Counted from the stretch's first letter, positions 44,359-53,341 are shown. The stretch is DNA of 64,000 nt from an uncultured Bacteroidales bacterium (GCA_900315245.1 OMYJ01000003.1:220121-284120); one strand, 5' to 3'. Program-made: numbers and translations. Notes: generated by a model from the sequence alone, not told the origin.

Positions 44359-44377
44359 TACACCAACTGTTTTTTGG

Positions 44378-44385
44378 CAAAATTA
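44378..44385 (-). promoter_or_regulatory. Possible -7 box of the glycosyltransferase gene overlapping the recJ stop
   Basis: TAATTTTG on minus, 20 bp before the glycosyltransferase ATG; its first bases are the recJ stop codon. Confidence 0.45.
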
Positions 44386-46242
44386 TGCGGAATGGGGAGC
44401 CTTCTTGTCGCTACTGGTACGGTATGCGTAATCATCCTGGGTGGATGACGTTTCCCCGGAATGCTGATTGTCAGGCGTCGCCGGCTCAATATCCTTGATG
44501 TTCAGCTGTGTGGTCACTGTATTGTTCCAACGGTTTTCCTCCACGTGATAAAGCACGTTGAACGGTTTCGAGTCACTGATAACAGGAAGTTGGGATTTCT
44601 GGTTAAAGGCTATTCCGTCTATAGAATTACCCCGCTCGTATGGACTTAAAATCTTGCATTTCAAATGCTTGTCACCAACAATACGGGCGTTTCCTTCGTC
44701 CACAACACCATCTGTTTCAAAGATAGGTTCCATATTGCCCGGACCAAACGGAGCGAATTTTTTCAGATTTTTCAAGAACTGAGGGGTGATTTCAGAAAGA
44801 TTCAGCATCATATCGACAGTGATTTCCGGCTCGTAAGAGGATTCGTCAAGGTTTTCCTTCACATATTCCTCAAAACGTTGGGAAAACTCCTCAAGATTCT
44901 CCTGTTTCATAGTCAGACCGGCGGCATATTTGTGCCCGCCGAAGTGTTCGAGCAAATCGGCACAGGAATCAATACCGTCATAAATGTTGAATTCCTTCAC
45001 CGAGCGGGCGGAACCTGTAATCAAGCCGTCATCAGAACTCATCAGCACGATGGTGGGTTTGTAAAATTCCTCCACCAAACGGGAAGCCACGATTCCAATA
45101 ATGCCCTTTTCCCATTGGGGATTGTATATCACGATACTTTTCCTGTTCTCAAATTCATGGGAGTTGCGGATCATATCCATCGCCTCTTCCGTGGCGTTCT
45201 TGTCCTTCTGCTTGCGCTCGTTGTTCTGCTTGTTGATACGATTGCTGATTTCCAAGGACTTGTCCTCATCTTCCACAATAAAGAGGCGGACAGACTCTTT
45301 GGCGCTCTTGATTCTGCCGGCCGCGTTAATGCGGGGACCAACGTAAAACACCAGATCGGAAATGGATATCACCCTTGTGAAGAACGTGTCTTCGCTGAAA
45401 GGCGGATAAGTCCGCATTTTGATACCGGCCTGGTCAAGAATGGCACGGATACCCATGCGCGGAATCTTATTGATCATCTCCAGCCCGAAATGGGCCAAGA
45501 TACGGTTTTCACCCGTAATGGCGACAATGTCACACGCAATGCTGACTGCCACCAAGTCCATACGCTTCAGCCACAGCTCATCTGGAAGATTGTTGCGGAA
45601 ACAATAGCCCTGCACCAACTTGAAACCCACGCCGCAACCGGACAGCTCCTTATACGGGTAAGGGCAGTCCTTCCGCTTCGGATCCAAAATGGCAAGCGCA
45701 TTAGGCAGCGTGTCGCCTTCAAGATGATGATCGGTAATGATGACATCTATGCCATATTCGTTGGCCAAGTCAACCATGTCGTTAGCCTTGATGCCACAAT
45801 CGAGGGAGATCAACAGATTGATCCCGTTCTCCTTACAGTAGCTGATTCCTTTTTCTGTAATGCCATAGCCTTCCGTATAGCGGTCAGGGATATAGTATTT
45901 GATATATTCGTGAGCATCGGAGCCACGGATTTCACACAAGAAGGAGTACACGAGAGCCACAGCGGATGTTCCGTCCACATCATAATCGCCATAAACCATG
46001 ATTTTCTCATCGTGGACAATGGCTTTGGAAAGACGATCCACGGCAATGGACATGTCTTTCATCAGGAACGGGTCGTGTAATTTTTCAATATCGGGTTCAA
46101 AAAAGTCACGGGCTTGCTGTACCGTGGAGATTCCACGTTGGGCAAGAAGAGTGGCAAGTGGCCGCTCAAGTCGCAGATGCTCACACAGTTGCGAAACAAC
46201 TGCTTCATCCGGAAGCTCTTTTTTGACCCAATGTTTTTTCAT
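44383..46242 (-). CDS. recJ: Single-stranded-DNA-specific exonuclease RecJ
   Basis: A 619-residue DHH-superfamily 5'-3' exonuclease used in recombination and mismatch repair. Motif I is VYGDYDVDGTSAVAL (about 82-96), the DHH motif is in VIITDHHLEGDTLP, and the later GPRINAAGRIKSA and FGGHKYAAGLTM motifs bind metal and DNA. The C-terminus carries a polar extension of about 40 residues. It lies downstream of dnaA on the same strand but has its own TATATTTG box at 46269-46276. Confidence 0.94.
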   Translation of the reverse strand: MKKHWVKKELPDEAVVSQLCEHLRLERPLATLLAQRGISTVQQARDFFEPDIEKLHDPFLMKDMSIAVDRLSKAIVHDEKIMVYGDYDVDGTSAVALVYSFLCEIRGSDAHEYIKYYIPDRYTEGYGITEKGISYCKENGINLLISLDCGIKANDMVDLANEYGIDVIITDHHLEGDTLPNALAILDPKRKDCPYPYKELSGCGVGFKLVQGYCFRNNLPDELWLKRMDLVAVSIACDIVAITGENRILAHFGLEMINKIPRMGIRAILDQAGIKMRTYPPFSEDTFFTRVISISDLVFYVGPRINAAGRIKSAKESVRLFIVEDEDKSLEISNRINKQNNERKQKDKNATEEAMDMIRNSHEFENRKSIVIYNPQWEKGIIGIVASRLVEEFYKPTIVLMSSDDGLITGSARSVKEFNIYDGIDSCADLLEHFGGHKYAAGLTMKQENLEEFSQRFEEYVKENLDESSYEPEITVDMMLNLSEITPQFLKNLKKFAPFGPGNMEPIFETDGVVDEGNARIVGDKHLKCKILSPYERGNSIDGIAFNQKSQLPVISDSKPFNVLYHVEENRWNNTVTTQLNIKDIEPATPDNQHSGETSSTQDDYAYRTSSDKKAPHSA

Positions 46243-46268
46243 TTTACCTGTTATAAAAAATCACGCTG

Positions 46269-46276
46269 CAAATATA
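46269..46276 (-). promoter_or_regulatory. -7 promoter box of recJ
   Basis: TATATTTG on minus followed by CAGCG, 27 bp before the recJ ATG and just after the dnaA stop. Confidence 0.58.
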
Positions 46277-46296
46277 TAGATTATTTTTTTACAATA

Positions 46297-47754
46297 TTAT
46301 ATATTTCCGATTTTCATCTTTTTGTCAATATCCGTAATATACTGTTTCATCTTCTTGTCCGTTTCGCTAAGGTTGCGGATAGTTCGACAGGCATGGAGAA
46401 CCGTGGCATGGTCCTTGTTTCCGCAATACGCACCGATGACGGATAGTGGAAGATGCGTGTATTTTTTCGCGAAATACATGCTGATTTGCCGCACCTGTAC
46501 AATTTCGCGCTTACGTGTCTTAGCGTTGATAGCCTCAACGGAAATGCCGAAATAGTCGCACACAATCTTCTGGATGTATTCGATGGAAATCTCCTTGGCG
46601 GTGGATTTCACATATTTGTCCACCATTTCCCGGGCAAGGTCAAGCGTGATGTCGCGATGATTGAGGGAGGCTTGGGCCAAAATGGCAATCATGGCACCTT
46701 CGAGTTCTCGTGTGTTAGCCGTGATACGCAACGCCAGATAATCAATCACCTCCTTGGAAAACTCTATACCGTTGTTTTCCAGCTTTTTAGTAATGATGGC
46801 AGTACGAGTTTCCAGATCGGGCACTTGCAAATCGGTGGCCAAACCCCATTTGAAACGGTTCAACAGACGCGGCTCGAACCCGGTAATGTCAACAGGAGAT
46901 TTGTCCGAAGTCATGATAATCTGCTTCTTTTGTTGATGCAAATGGTTGAATATCTGAAAGAAAGCCTCTTGTGTCTTCGTCTTGTTGCCCGAAATGAACT
47001 GTATGTCGTCCATAATGAGCATATCCACAGCCTCATAAAACCAATAGAAATCATTGAGGTTGTCGCTCTTCACAGCCTCCATGTACTGCTGGTAAAACGT
47101 GTCCGCACTGACATAAATGACGATTTTGTCTGGGAAATTGATTTTTGTCTGGATACCGATGGCATTGACCAGATGAGTTTTACCCAAGCCCACTTCAGAA
47201 TAGATGAACAACGGGTTGAACGGGGTTTGTCCGGGCGCTTTTGCGATGGAATGACCGGCAGCACATGCCAAACGGTTGCAATCGCCTACCACATAATTGT
47301 CAAAAGTCAGTGTTTCAGAAAGGTTGGAGGGAATGCGTTGCTTTTTGATACCCGGCACGACGAATGGTCCGGGGATATCCTTGCGATCCATAGTGTTAAC
47401 ATCCAACGGCGGCATCATCAAAGGATTCTTCACAGCCTTGCGGGAGGTTGAGGATATGGTGATAGAAGAGTTCTGGTCGGGAGTCTTCCCGCGCTCCATC
47501 AACACCTTGTAACGCAACTTAGCATCATTACCCAGTAATTTCCGTATGGCCGTACGCAACAAATCCACGTACTGCTCCTCCAGTATCTCCTTGTACCACA
47601 AGCTCGGCAGTTCCAATGTGAGCTGTTTCTTCTCCAAAGACACAGCATTGATCGGCTCAAAAATGGTCGAAAACACCTCCGAAGATACCGTGTCCTGGAT
47701 GATGCTCAAACATTGGTTCCAAACTGTTATATATGAGGGTAGTTCTTTTTCCAT
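46297..47754 (-). CDS. dnaA: Chromosomal replication initiator DnaA
   Basis: A 485-residue AAA+ protein that melts the replication origin. Domain I (about 1-85) binds helicase. Walker A is in LFIYSEVGLGKTHLVNAIG, Walker B in VDMLIMDDIQFISGN, sensor II near ANTRELEGAMIAI. Domain IV has the DNA-binding signature GNKDHATVLHACRTI. Its promoter box TAATTTTG is at 47840-47847, giving a leader of about 80 nt. The upstream spacer is very AT-rich, but DnaA boxes are not clustered there. Confidence 0.96.
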   Translation of the reverse strand: MEKELPSYITVWNQCLSIIQDTVSSEVFSTIFEPINAVSLEKKQLTLELPSLWYKEILEEQYVDLLRTAIRKLLGNDAKLRYKVLMERGKTPDQNSSITISSTSRKAVKNPLMMPPLDVNTMDRKDIPGPFVVPGIKKQRIPSNLSETLTFDNYVVGDCNRLACAAGHSIAKAPGQTPFNPLFIYSEVGLGKTHLVNAIGIQTKINFPDKIVIYVSADTFYQQYMEAVKSDNLNDFYWFYEAVDMLIMDDIQFISGNKTKTQEAFFQIFNHLHQQKKQIIMTSDKSPVDITGFEPRLLNRFKWGLATDLQVPDLETRTAIITKKLENNGIEFSKEVIDYLALRITANTRELEGAMIAILAQASLNHRDITLDLAREMVDKYVKSTAKEISIEYIQKIVCDYFGISVEAINAKTRKREIVQVRQISMYFAKKYTHLPLSVIGAYCGNKDHATVLHACRTIRNLSETDKKMKQYITDIDKKMKIGNI

Positions 47755-47839
47755 TTGTAGTCTCGAGTAAGTTTAATATTTCATATAACACTTATTGTGA
47801 ACAAATTAACGGAATCTAATCCGCTATCATTTGACTCCG

Positions 47840-47847
47840 CAAAATTA
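47840..47847 (-). promoter_or_regulatory. -7 promoter box of dnaA
   Basis: TAATTTTG on minus followed by CGGAGTC, in an AT-rich region. The 180-bp spacer upstream of dnaA holds, besides this, only A/T runs and one weak DnaA-box-like TTGTTCACA (47796-47804, minus). Confidence 0.55.
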
Positions 47848-47934
47848 ACAAAAAAAAAGTTCAAAAATTTTTTTTTTACCTCTTGATTTTTTGAAAAAAA
47901 AGTATAATCAATAAGTTTTTGTTCTTAATTAAGG

Positions 47935-48648
47935 CTATGACAGAAAGTTATGGAATTCCTGGAATTTTCCAACATCCTGCCACGTGTCTTCATCATGAAC
48001 ATAACCGAGAATCCTGTGCCCGACCGATTCATCGAGATAAAAACGGGTGACGGAGGACTTCTCCACCGAGGCTATCTCACGGGCGAAACCGGCATTCATC
48101 ACGTGTATTCCACTGAATGCAAGACGCAGAGGATTGTCATTGTTCTTGGTGTCGATTCTCTCATGCGTTTTCGTGTTCTCCCAGCCACACAACGAACACC
48201 CTTCCCGCTCAAAGAGAAAATATCGCTGCGTCTGTCGGTTCCTGACCGCCAGTGTGGCTTCCGCACGATGTTTCAGATGATAGTCGATCAATTTCGACAA
48301 ATCTATATTTGACAGAATGTCAACATTATAGAGAAGGAGCAGGTCGCTATGCCGCCAAAAAGGCTCGGCGAATTTCACACCCCCGGCGGTATCCCGAAGA
48401 TAGGCACGCTCGTCGGAAATGTGTATCCGGCCGGCTAATGGATGCCGCTTCACCGCCTCCATAATCATGTCCGGAAAATGATGCACATTGACGATCACGT
48501 CCGTCACGCCACAAGCCATCATTTTATCCAATGCATTATCCAACAATGTTTTACCTTGATATTTAACAAGCGCTTTCGGTTTTTCCGCTGTCAAGGGGTA
48601 AAGTCGTGTACCCAATCCCGCTGCAAAAACGAATCCAGTAATGTTCAT
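47935..48648 (-). CDS. Sugar-1-phosphate nucleotidyltransferase (MurU/RmlA-like)
   Basis: A 237-residue nucleotidyltransferase. The signature FAAGLGTRLYPLTAEKPKAL (about 8-27) and the metal aspartate in LLLYNVDILSNID are diagnostic of the family that joins NTP and a sugar-1-phosphate. The short length without a left-handed beta-helix resembles MurNAc-1-phosphate uridylyltransferase (MurU) or mannose-1-phosphate guanylyltransferase-like enzymes; the substrate is not determined. Its own promoter box is at 48675-48682. It is divergent from a small lipoprotein gene. Confidence 0.85.
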   Translation of the reverse strand: MNITGFVFAAGLGTRLYPLTAEKPKALVKYQGKTLLDNALDKMMACGVTDVIVNVHHFPDMIMEAVKRHPLAGRIHISDERAYLRDTAGGVKFAEPFWRHSDLLLLYNVDILSNIDLSKLIDYHLKHRAEATLAVRNRQTQRYFLFEREGCSLCGWENTKTHERIDTKNNDNPLRLAFSGIHVMNAGFAREIASVEKSSVTRFYLDESVGHRILGYVHDEDTWQDVGKFQEFHNFLS

Positions 48649-48674
48649 ACTTCCTTTTGGTTTTATTGAATCTG

Positions 48675-48682
48675 CAAAAGTA
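48675..48682 (-). promoter_or_regulatory. -7 promoter box of the nucleotidyltransferase gene
   Basis: TACTTTTG on minus followed by CAGATTC, 27 bp before the start codon. Confidence 0.6.
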
Positions 48683-48738
48683 ACAAAAAGATGTTGATTA
48701 CATCTTTCTCAAGAATGAAAAAAACAAATGAAATCTGT

Positions 48739-48746
48739 TATTTTTG
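48739..48746 (+). promoter_or_regulatory. -7 promoter box of the small lipoprotein gene
   Basis: TATTTTTG followed by CAAATTG, 24 bp before the ATG at 48771. Confidence 0.6.
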
Positions 48747-48770
48747 CAAATTGTAATTATAATTTCAATT

Positions 48771-49181
48771 ATGAGAAAAATCATATTTGTCGCCATAGTG
48801 GGTATCGCCTTGTTACTGGGTGGATGCAAAAGAGAGCTGATCACAACACAATACAGCATCGGATGCCAAGGTTACCAATACGGATCCGTCCATAGTACTC
48901 CAGAAGAATGGGACAATCTACAGTCCTATTTCTCCACCCATGTGGATTACAACAAGCTGGTCACATTTGAGAGCACATCCCTTGCCGAAAATGACGCAAA
49001 GGCCAGAGCCTATTTCGATGAACAAATACAGAAAATTGAAGTGGATTCAGTCTGCTCGCTCTTGCACGATCAAGATTACTTCGACTATGGGATAGCGACC
49101 CATACCGCACACGGGGACTACCAGATGATCAAAGCGATGCGTTTTAATTCAAGTGGCGCACACTTGTTGAACGTGAAATAA
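48771..49181 (+). CDS. Small lipoprotein of unknown function
   Basis: A 136-residue lipoprotein: lipobox LLGGC (Cys19). The mature part is hydrophilic with EYQ/TTQYSIGCQGYQYGS at its start, a helical middle and no recognised domain. Two further cysteines are present. I do not recognise the family. The ATG at 48771 is chosen over an in-frame TTG in the promoter. It is convergent with pcm, 5 bp from its stop. Confidence 0.65.
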   Translation: MRKIIFVAIVGIALLLGGCKRELITTQYSIGCQGYQYGSVHSTPEEWDNLQSYFSTHVDYNKLVTFESTSLAENDAKARAYFDEQIQKIEVDSVCSLLHDQDYFDYGIATHTAHGDYQMIKAMRFNSSGAHLLNVK

Positions 49182-49186
49182 CGGAC

Positions 49187-49834
49187 TTACTTCCGGACAC
49201 GTTCCTTTAGCATCGGGACGAAGACAAAATCCCCGAAATCTTCCTCTTCGTATTCGGATTCGCTGATTTTCACGATCCGTTTCATGATTTGGGAGTCTTC
49301 CCCGACAGGAATCACCATAATTCCACCTACAGCCAACTGATCGACAAGAGCTTGCGGAATTTCCGGTGCGCCGCAGGTCACAATTACCCGATCGTATGGC
49401 GCAAACTGCGGAAACCCTTTGAAACCGTCACCGTAATGGGTGACAACAGTTGGCGCAAGATTATCCAAAAGCGGCTTGGTGCGCTTGTATAGGGCGATTT
49501 GCCGTTCCACCGTGAAGACCCGCGCCCCCATGGCGTACAGAATGGCCGCCTGGAACCCCGAGCCGGTGCCGATCTCCAGCACCTTCATCCCTTTCCGCAC
49601 CTCCAACAACTGCGACTGGAACGCCACAGTGGAAGGCTTCGAAATGGTTTGGTCGGTGGCTAACTTCAAAGCCTCATCCTCATACGCACGCGGCCAAAGC
49701 AATGACTCCAGAAACAGATGCCGCTCCATCTTGTCGAAAGCGGCAAGCACATTTTCATCTGTGATGCCTTTCTCCCGAAGCCCTTCAATCATCCGTCTTT
49801 TTTGCCCGAGAAGGAGGTAGTTTTCTGTTGCCAT
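49187..49834 (-). CDS. pcm: Protein-L-isoaspartate O-methyltransferase
   Basis: A 215-residue SAM-dependent repair enzyme that methylates isoaspartyl residues in damaged proteins. The family signature is clear: ATDQTISKPSTVAFQSQLLE, the SAM loop VLEIGTGSGFQAAILYAMG, VFTVERQIALYKRTK, and YDRVIVTCGAPEIPQALVDQL. Length is standard. It lies downstream of the PurF-like gene on the same strand, 66 bp apart. Confidence 0.94.
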   Translation of the reverse strand: MATENYLLLGQKRRMIEGLREKGITDENVLAAFDKMERHLFLESLLWPRAYEDEALKLATDQTISKPSTVAFQSQLLEVRKGMKVLEIGTGSGFQAAILYAMGARVFTVERQIALYKRTKPLLDNLAPTVVTHYGDGFKGFPQFAPYDRVIVTCGAPEIPQALVDQLAVGGIMVIPVGEDSQIMKRIVKISESEYEEEDFGDFVFVPMLKERVRK

Positions 49835-49900
49835 AATCCGATCTGGTTTTATTCTGATTTTGCCGCCGTAAAGACGTTTCGCGAAATGTCTCTACAGGGA

Positions 49901-51313
49901 TTAGAGTCCAAACGACGATCCGTCGAAACAGTGCGTGCAAATGCGTTCCTTGGGCAGTCCTATCGCTTTGGTAATAGTATCCAAAGTGTTGAATTTCAAC
50001 GTATCAACACCCAGATGCTTGCGGATAATCTCCACCATCTTGGCATATTCAGGTGTGGTGCTGTCCATATAGCGATGCAGGTTTTTGTGGCTGTCACCCT
50101 CCAACTCTTCAATGACCCGGCGTGTGATGAGCTCCATTTCCGTCTTGGAAGCCGAAAAGTTGAGGAACTCGCAACCGTACAGCAACGGCGGACAGCTGAT
50201 ACGGATATGGACCTCCTTGGCACCATACTCGTACATCTTTTTCACATTGTCGCGCAGCTGCGTACCGCGCACGATGGAGTCGTCGCAAAACACGACACGT
50301 TTGCCCTTCAGCAGGTCGCGGTTGGGCAGCAGCTTCATTCTGGCCACGTGCTCGCGCATCTCCTGTGTGACAGGCATGAAACTGCGCGACCATGTGGGGG
50401 TATATTTGACGATGGCACGTTGGTAGGGGATTTGCTTGCCGTTGGAATACCCTATGGCCATACCGATGCCGGAGTCAGGGATGGGGGCCACAAAATCGAC
50501 CTCTGTGTCATCGGTTTTACCCATTGCATAGCCAAGCGCATAACGTGCACTCTCCACGTTGATATCTTCGTAATTCACTGATGGATAGCCGTAATAAATC
50601 CACAAAAACGAACATATCTGCATCTGATTGTTGGGGGCGAGCAACTGCTGGAAACCGTCGGCTTTCACCTTGACAATCTCCCCCGGTCCTACAAAATATT
50701 CAGTCTGGTAGTCCAGATTGGCGAAACTATGGTTGTCGAACGCGACGGCATAACCGAAATCGTTCTTGCCGATCACAATGGGGGTGCGTCCGTAAAAGTC
50801 CCGGGCAGCGATGATGCCGTCCTCGGTCAGGATCAGAATCGAGCACGAACCCTTTATCTTGCTATACACATATTGGATGCCTTCCACAAAATCGTGTTTG
50901 CGGGTAATCATCAGCGCAACGAGTTCCGTGGGATTGGTGGAATCCGCACTCAATTCAGTAAATTGCTGGTTGCAGTCCAGACACTCCTGCTCCAACTCCT
51001 TGACATTATTGATTTTAGCCACAGTAGAGATGGCAAAACGACCGAGGTGGGAGTTTACGACAATAGGTTGCGCATCCGTGTCACTGATAACTCCGATGCC
51101 GGAATTACCGATGAACTTTCCAAGTTCCGCATCGAACTTAGTACGGAAATAGGTATTCTCAATATTATGAATAGAACGGCGGAACAGCTTGCGTTCCTGA
51201 TGATAGGTCACTATTCCGCCTCGTTTTGTACCAAGATGGGAATGGTAGTCCACTCCGTAGAATAAATCCGCAATGCAAGGTTTTGTTGATACAACTCCGA
51301 AAAAGCCGCCCAT
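49901..51313 (-). CDS. Amidophosphoribosyltransferase-like protein lacking the glutaminase cysteine
   Basis: A 470-residue homologue of PurF. The Ntn-type glutaminase domain begins MGGFFGVVSTKPC instead of MCGIFG, so the N-terminal nucleophile cysteine is replaced by glycine. The rest of the domain is recognisable (SHLGTKRGG, NSGIGVISDTDAQP, GSCSILILTEDGIIAARD). The phosphoribosyltransferase domain is intact, with PDSGIGMAIGYSNG and the PRPP motif VVFCDDSIVRGTQL. It cannot use glutamine in the normal way. I recall the same MGGFFG form in Bacteroides as a conserved paralogue. It might use ammonia or have a different role. The start at 51313 matches that family. Confidence 0.85.
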   Translation of the reverse strand: MGGFFGVVSTKPCIADLFYGVDYHSHLGTKRGGIVTYHQERKLFRRSIHNIENTYFRTKFDAELGKFIGNSGIGVISDTDAQPIVVNSHLGRFAISTVAKINNVKELEQECLDCNQQFTELSADSTNPTELVALMITRKHDFVEGIQYVYSKIKGSCSILILTEDGIIAARDFYGRTPIVIGKNDFGYAVAFDNHSFANLDYQTEYFVGPGEIVKVKADGFQQLLAPNNQMQICSFLWIYYGYPSVNYEDINVESARYALGYAMGKTDDTEVDFVAPIPDSGIGMAIGYSNGKQIPYQRAIVKYTPTWSRSFMPVTQEMREHVARMKLLPNRDLLKGKRVVFCDDSIVRGTQLRDNVKKMYEYGAKEVHIRISCPPLLYGCEFLNFSASKTEMELITRRVIEELEGDSHKNLHRYMDSTTPEYAKMVEIIRKHLGVDTLKFNTLDTITKAIGLPKERICTHCFDGSSFGL

Positions 51314-51349
51314 AGGTTTTATGTTATTAAATTGATTATAAAAAAAATA

Positions 51350-51377
51350 CCCGTCAGAGATGTACATCTCTAACGGG
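51350..51377 (-). terminator. Strong hairpin with T-run upstream of the PurF-like gene
   Basis: CCCGT, a 16-bp perfect palindrome AGAGATGTACATCTCT, and ACGGG form a stem with a single mismatch. On the minus strand it is followed by TATTTTTTTT. It lies 37 bp before the PurF-like ATG and 84 bp after the creD stop. It can be the creD terminator or an attenuator of the PurF-like gene. Confidence 0.8.
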
Positions 51378-51460
51378 CTGCAATAATACTTTTTTTTTGG
51401 CAAAAACAAAGGGAATGCAATGGATTTTTTTTGAACAAACTGTTGATAACAACGAATCCG

Positions 51461-52846
51461 TCAGATTTTGTACCACTTCACCTTCAGCGACACAAACATC
51501 AGCACCGCCAAAATCACGAAGAGGCCAAGGCTGCCGAAGAGCAGTGCATAGGTTTCCATCTGGAGCAGTACGTACATGAAAATATAGAGCGCAAGCAGCA
51601 GCGCTCCCACCATCAGCGCGGTCTTGCGGATTTTCAGGATGCCCGCCAAGTAGCCCGTGATCAGCACGATGGTCATCAGCATGGCGATAAGGTACGACCA
51701 GAGGAAGGGGATGTGCTCGCTGAACGAGAGCAACAGCGTGTAGAACACCAGCAACGCGGCACCGATGAGCAGATACTGTACCGGATGGATGGGCGTCTGC
51801 CGGCGGTACTCCACGAAAAAAACCGTAGCGAAGGTGAGGAAAATGAACAGGTAGGCGTACTTCACCGTGCGCGTGGTCTGCTGGTACTGTAACACCGGTA
51901 CCCTCATCATCACCCCGAACTCGTTCTTCTTCATGCTTACGCTGTGCGAACCCCCGTCGCCGTAGTCAACCCATTTGGTCACCGACTGCCCGAAGTCGCG
52001 GTTGAGGGCCAGCACCTTCCACGTCGAGGTAAACCCTCTGTCCGACACGGTCCGCGCGTCCGGCAAGAAGTTGCCCTGGAAGCTCGGCGTGGCGCAGTTG
52101 GAAGTCAATTGCACAGAGGTGCTGTTGCCCACAGGCAGGAACATCAGCGACTCCGAACCCTTCAGCGGCAGCTGCACAGAGTAGGTCGCGGATGCCGAAT
52201 CCTGCATCTCTCTTACCGGCACGCGGCAGCACAGCACTGACCCCAACTCCTCGTCCTTGTCGGATCTCATCGTATATTCCTTTCCATTCAGCCGCAACAC
52301 CACATTCTCCGACAGCCCCCGGAAGTCGCTCAGCGAAATCAGCACCTCCGCCTTCGAGATATCATAGACGGAATCCACATATTCTGACAGATTTGGCAAT
52401 TGCAGACTGCCGTCCAATGTCAGATCCGCGGTATAGACGGTCACATCGAAGTTGCCGCGATGCCGTTTCTCCGTCTTCACATCGCCCTTCACCTGCAAGG
52501 ATTCAGGCAATAGATAAACGTCCTTGTGGTAGTTTTTGCCGGGGATGCGCACCACCGGTCCGACCACCCGCTGCGGGGTGCTCCACATCTGCTCTACCTC
52601 TTTCTCCGCCTCCACCTGGGTCGCGTTCCGTTCGTTTACCACATGTAGGATGATCTGTTGTGGAATAAGCAGAATGAGGCTGATAAGTCCGATGAGGAGG
52701 AGCTTCAGCAGCATACGGTCGCTGCGTTTCATTCTTGATTTTTCCTGCGTGGCAGGTTTTGTTTGTTCTGCTTGCGGTGTCGTCACCGCGGTTGTTGTTT
52801 CTGTTGTCATATTTTTGGATTTATTGGTGATTAATCGTTTCTTCAT
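51461..52846 (-). CDS. creD: CreD-family inner membrane protein
   Basis: A 461-residue membrane protein. One helix near residues 45-68 is followed by a large extracytoplasmic beta-rich domain (about 75-330), which contains SLSDFRGLSENVVL and LPLKGSESLMFLPVGNST, and then five to six helices to the C-terminus, including HPVQYLLIGAALLVFYTLLLSFSEH split over the family motif. CreD is known in E. coli as a membrane protein of the CreBC regulon linked to envelope stress. The start at 52846 or the Met at 52810 are both possible. It follows a small regulator gene on the same strand. Confidence 0.9.
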   Translation of the reverse strand: MKKRLITNKSKNMTTETTTAVTTPQAEQTKPATQEKSRMKRSDRMLLKLLLIGLISLILLIPQQIILHVVNERNATQVEAEKEVEQMWSTPQRVVGPVVRIPGKNYHKDVYLLPESLQVKGDVKTEKRHRGNFDVTVYTADLTLDGSLQLPNLSEYVDSVYDISKAEVLISLSDFRGLSENVVLRLNGKEYTMRSDKDEELGSVLCCRVPVREMQDSASATYSVQLPLKGSESLMFLPVGNSTSVQLTSNCATPSFQGNFLPDARTVSDRGFTSTWKVLALNRDFGQSVTKWVDYGDGGSHSVSMKKNEFGVMMRVPVLQYQQTTRTVKYAYLFIFLTFATVFFVEYRRQTPIHPVQYLLIGAALLVFYTLLLSFSEHIPFLWSYLIAMLMTIVLITGYLAGILKIRKTALMVGALLLALYIFMYVLLQMETYALLFGSLGLFVILAVLMFVSLKVKWYKI

Positions 52847-52890
52847 CGTCCATTCATCGCATCATCGTCTTCATCCGTTCCTCTACCGAG

Positions 52891-52922
52891 CTTTTGCCCC
52901 CTATCGGGGCTGCTCAAGGAAG
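52891..52922 (+). repeat. Dispersed hairpin-rich repeat, partial copy C
   Basis: CTTTTGCCCC, CTATCGGGGC and TGCTCAAGGAAGT match the terminal hairpin and end of copies A and B. It is followed after 7 bp by an ATTCTAC heptamer array in the same relative order as at copy B. Confidence 0.75.
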
Positions 52923-52929
52923 TAATTTT

Positions 52930-52960
52930 ATTCTTCATTCTACATTCTGCATTCTACATT
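52930..52960. repeat. ATTCTAC heptamer array (4 units)
   Basis: ATTCTTC, ATTCTAC, ATTCTGC, ATTCTAC and ATT, between the creD and regulator genes and next to repeat copy C. Confidence 0.86.
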
Positions 52961-53001
52961 AACAAAGTGCTTTGCAGTACAAAGTTTCGCGCCAAAAAAA
53001 A

Positions 53002-53301
53002 TTAGCCGCGGCATTCCTTTAAAAAGCGTTCCATCGCGTCAATATGCGCGGCGAAGGCTTCTCTACCCGACTCGGTAATCACATACATCGTGTTCGGTTT
53101 ACGGCCAATGAACGACTTCTCGCAGCGGACGTAGCCAGCATCTTCAAGATGGCGTGTATGGCTCGCCAGATTGCCATCGGTGAGCTCCAGCAATGACTTC
53201 AGGGTGGCAAAATCCGCCGAGCCGTTGGCCATCAACACCGACATGATGCCCAAGCGGATCTTGCTTTCGAAAACCTTATTTAACCCATCTATAATCGCCA
53301 T
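53002..53301 (-). CDS. Winged-helix transcriptional regulator
   Basis: A 99-residue DNA-binding protein. The pattern FESKIRLGIMSVLMANGSADF, then LKSLLELTDGNLASHTRHLEDAGYV, then a wing with FIGRKPNTMYVITESGREAF, is that of small ArsR/PadR-like winged-helix regulators. In Bacteroidetes such a regulator often accompanies a membrane protein and creD, as here, and probably controls them. The spacer on both sides contains tandem repeats. Confidence 0.88.
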   Translation of the reverse strand: MAIIDGLNKVFESKIRLGIMSVLMANGSADFATLKSLLELTDGNLASHTRHLEDAGYVRCEKSFIGRKPNTMYVITESGREAFAAHIDAMERFLKECRG

Positions 53302-53341
53302 ATCACTCTGATTTTATCGCTAAATATTACTATCAAACTAA

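Noticed and set aside
44665-46080. A 471-codon open frame antisense to recJ
   Set aside because: The minus strand encodes an unambiguous RecJ over the same bases; the antisense frame has no recognisable domain.
47755-47934. Replication origin upstream of dnaA
   Set aside because: The spacer is AT-rich, but only one weak DnaA-box-like site (47796-47804) is visible and no cluster or iterons, so an origin cannot be supported.
49901-51409. Start of the PurF-like gene at 51409 with 32 extra residues
   Set aside because: The extension reads through the hairpin and T-run and has no resemblance to the family; the start at 51313 fits the known MGGFFG form.
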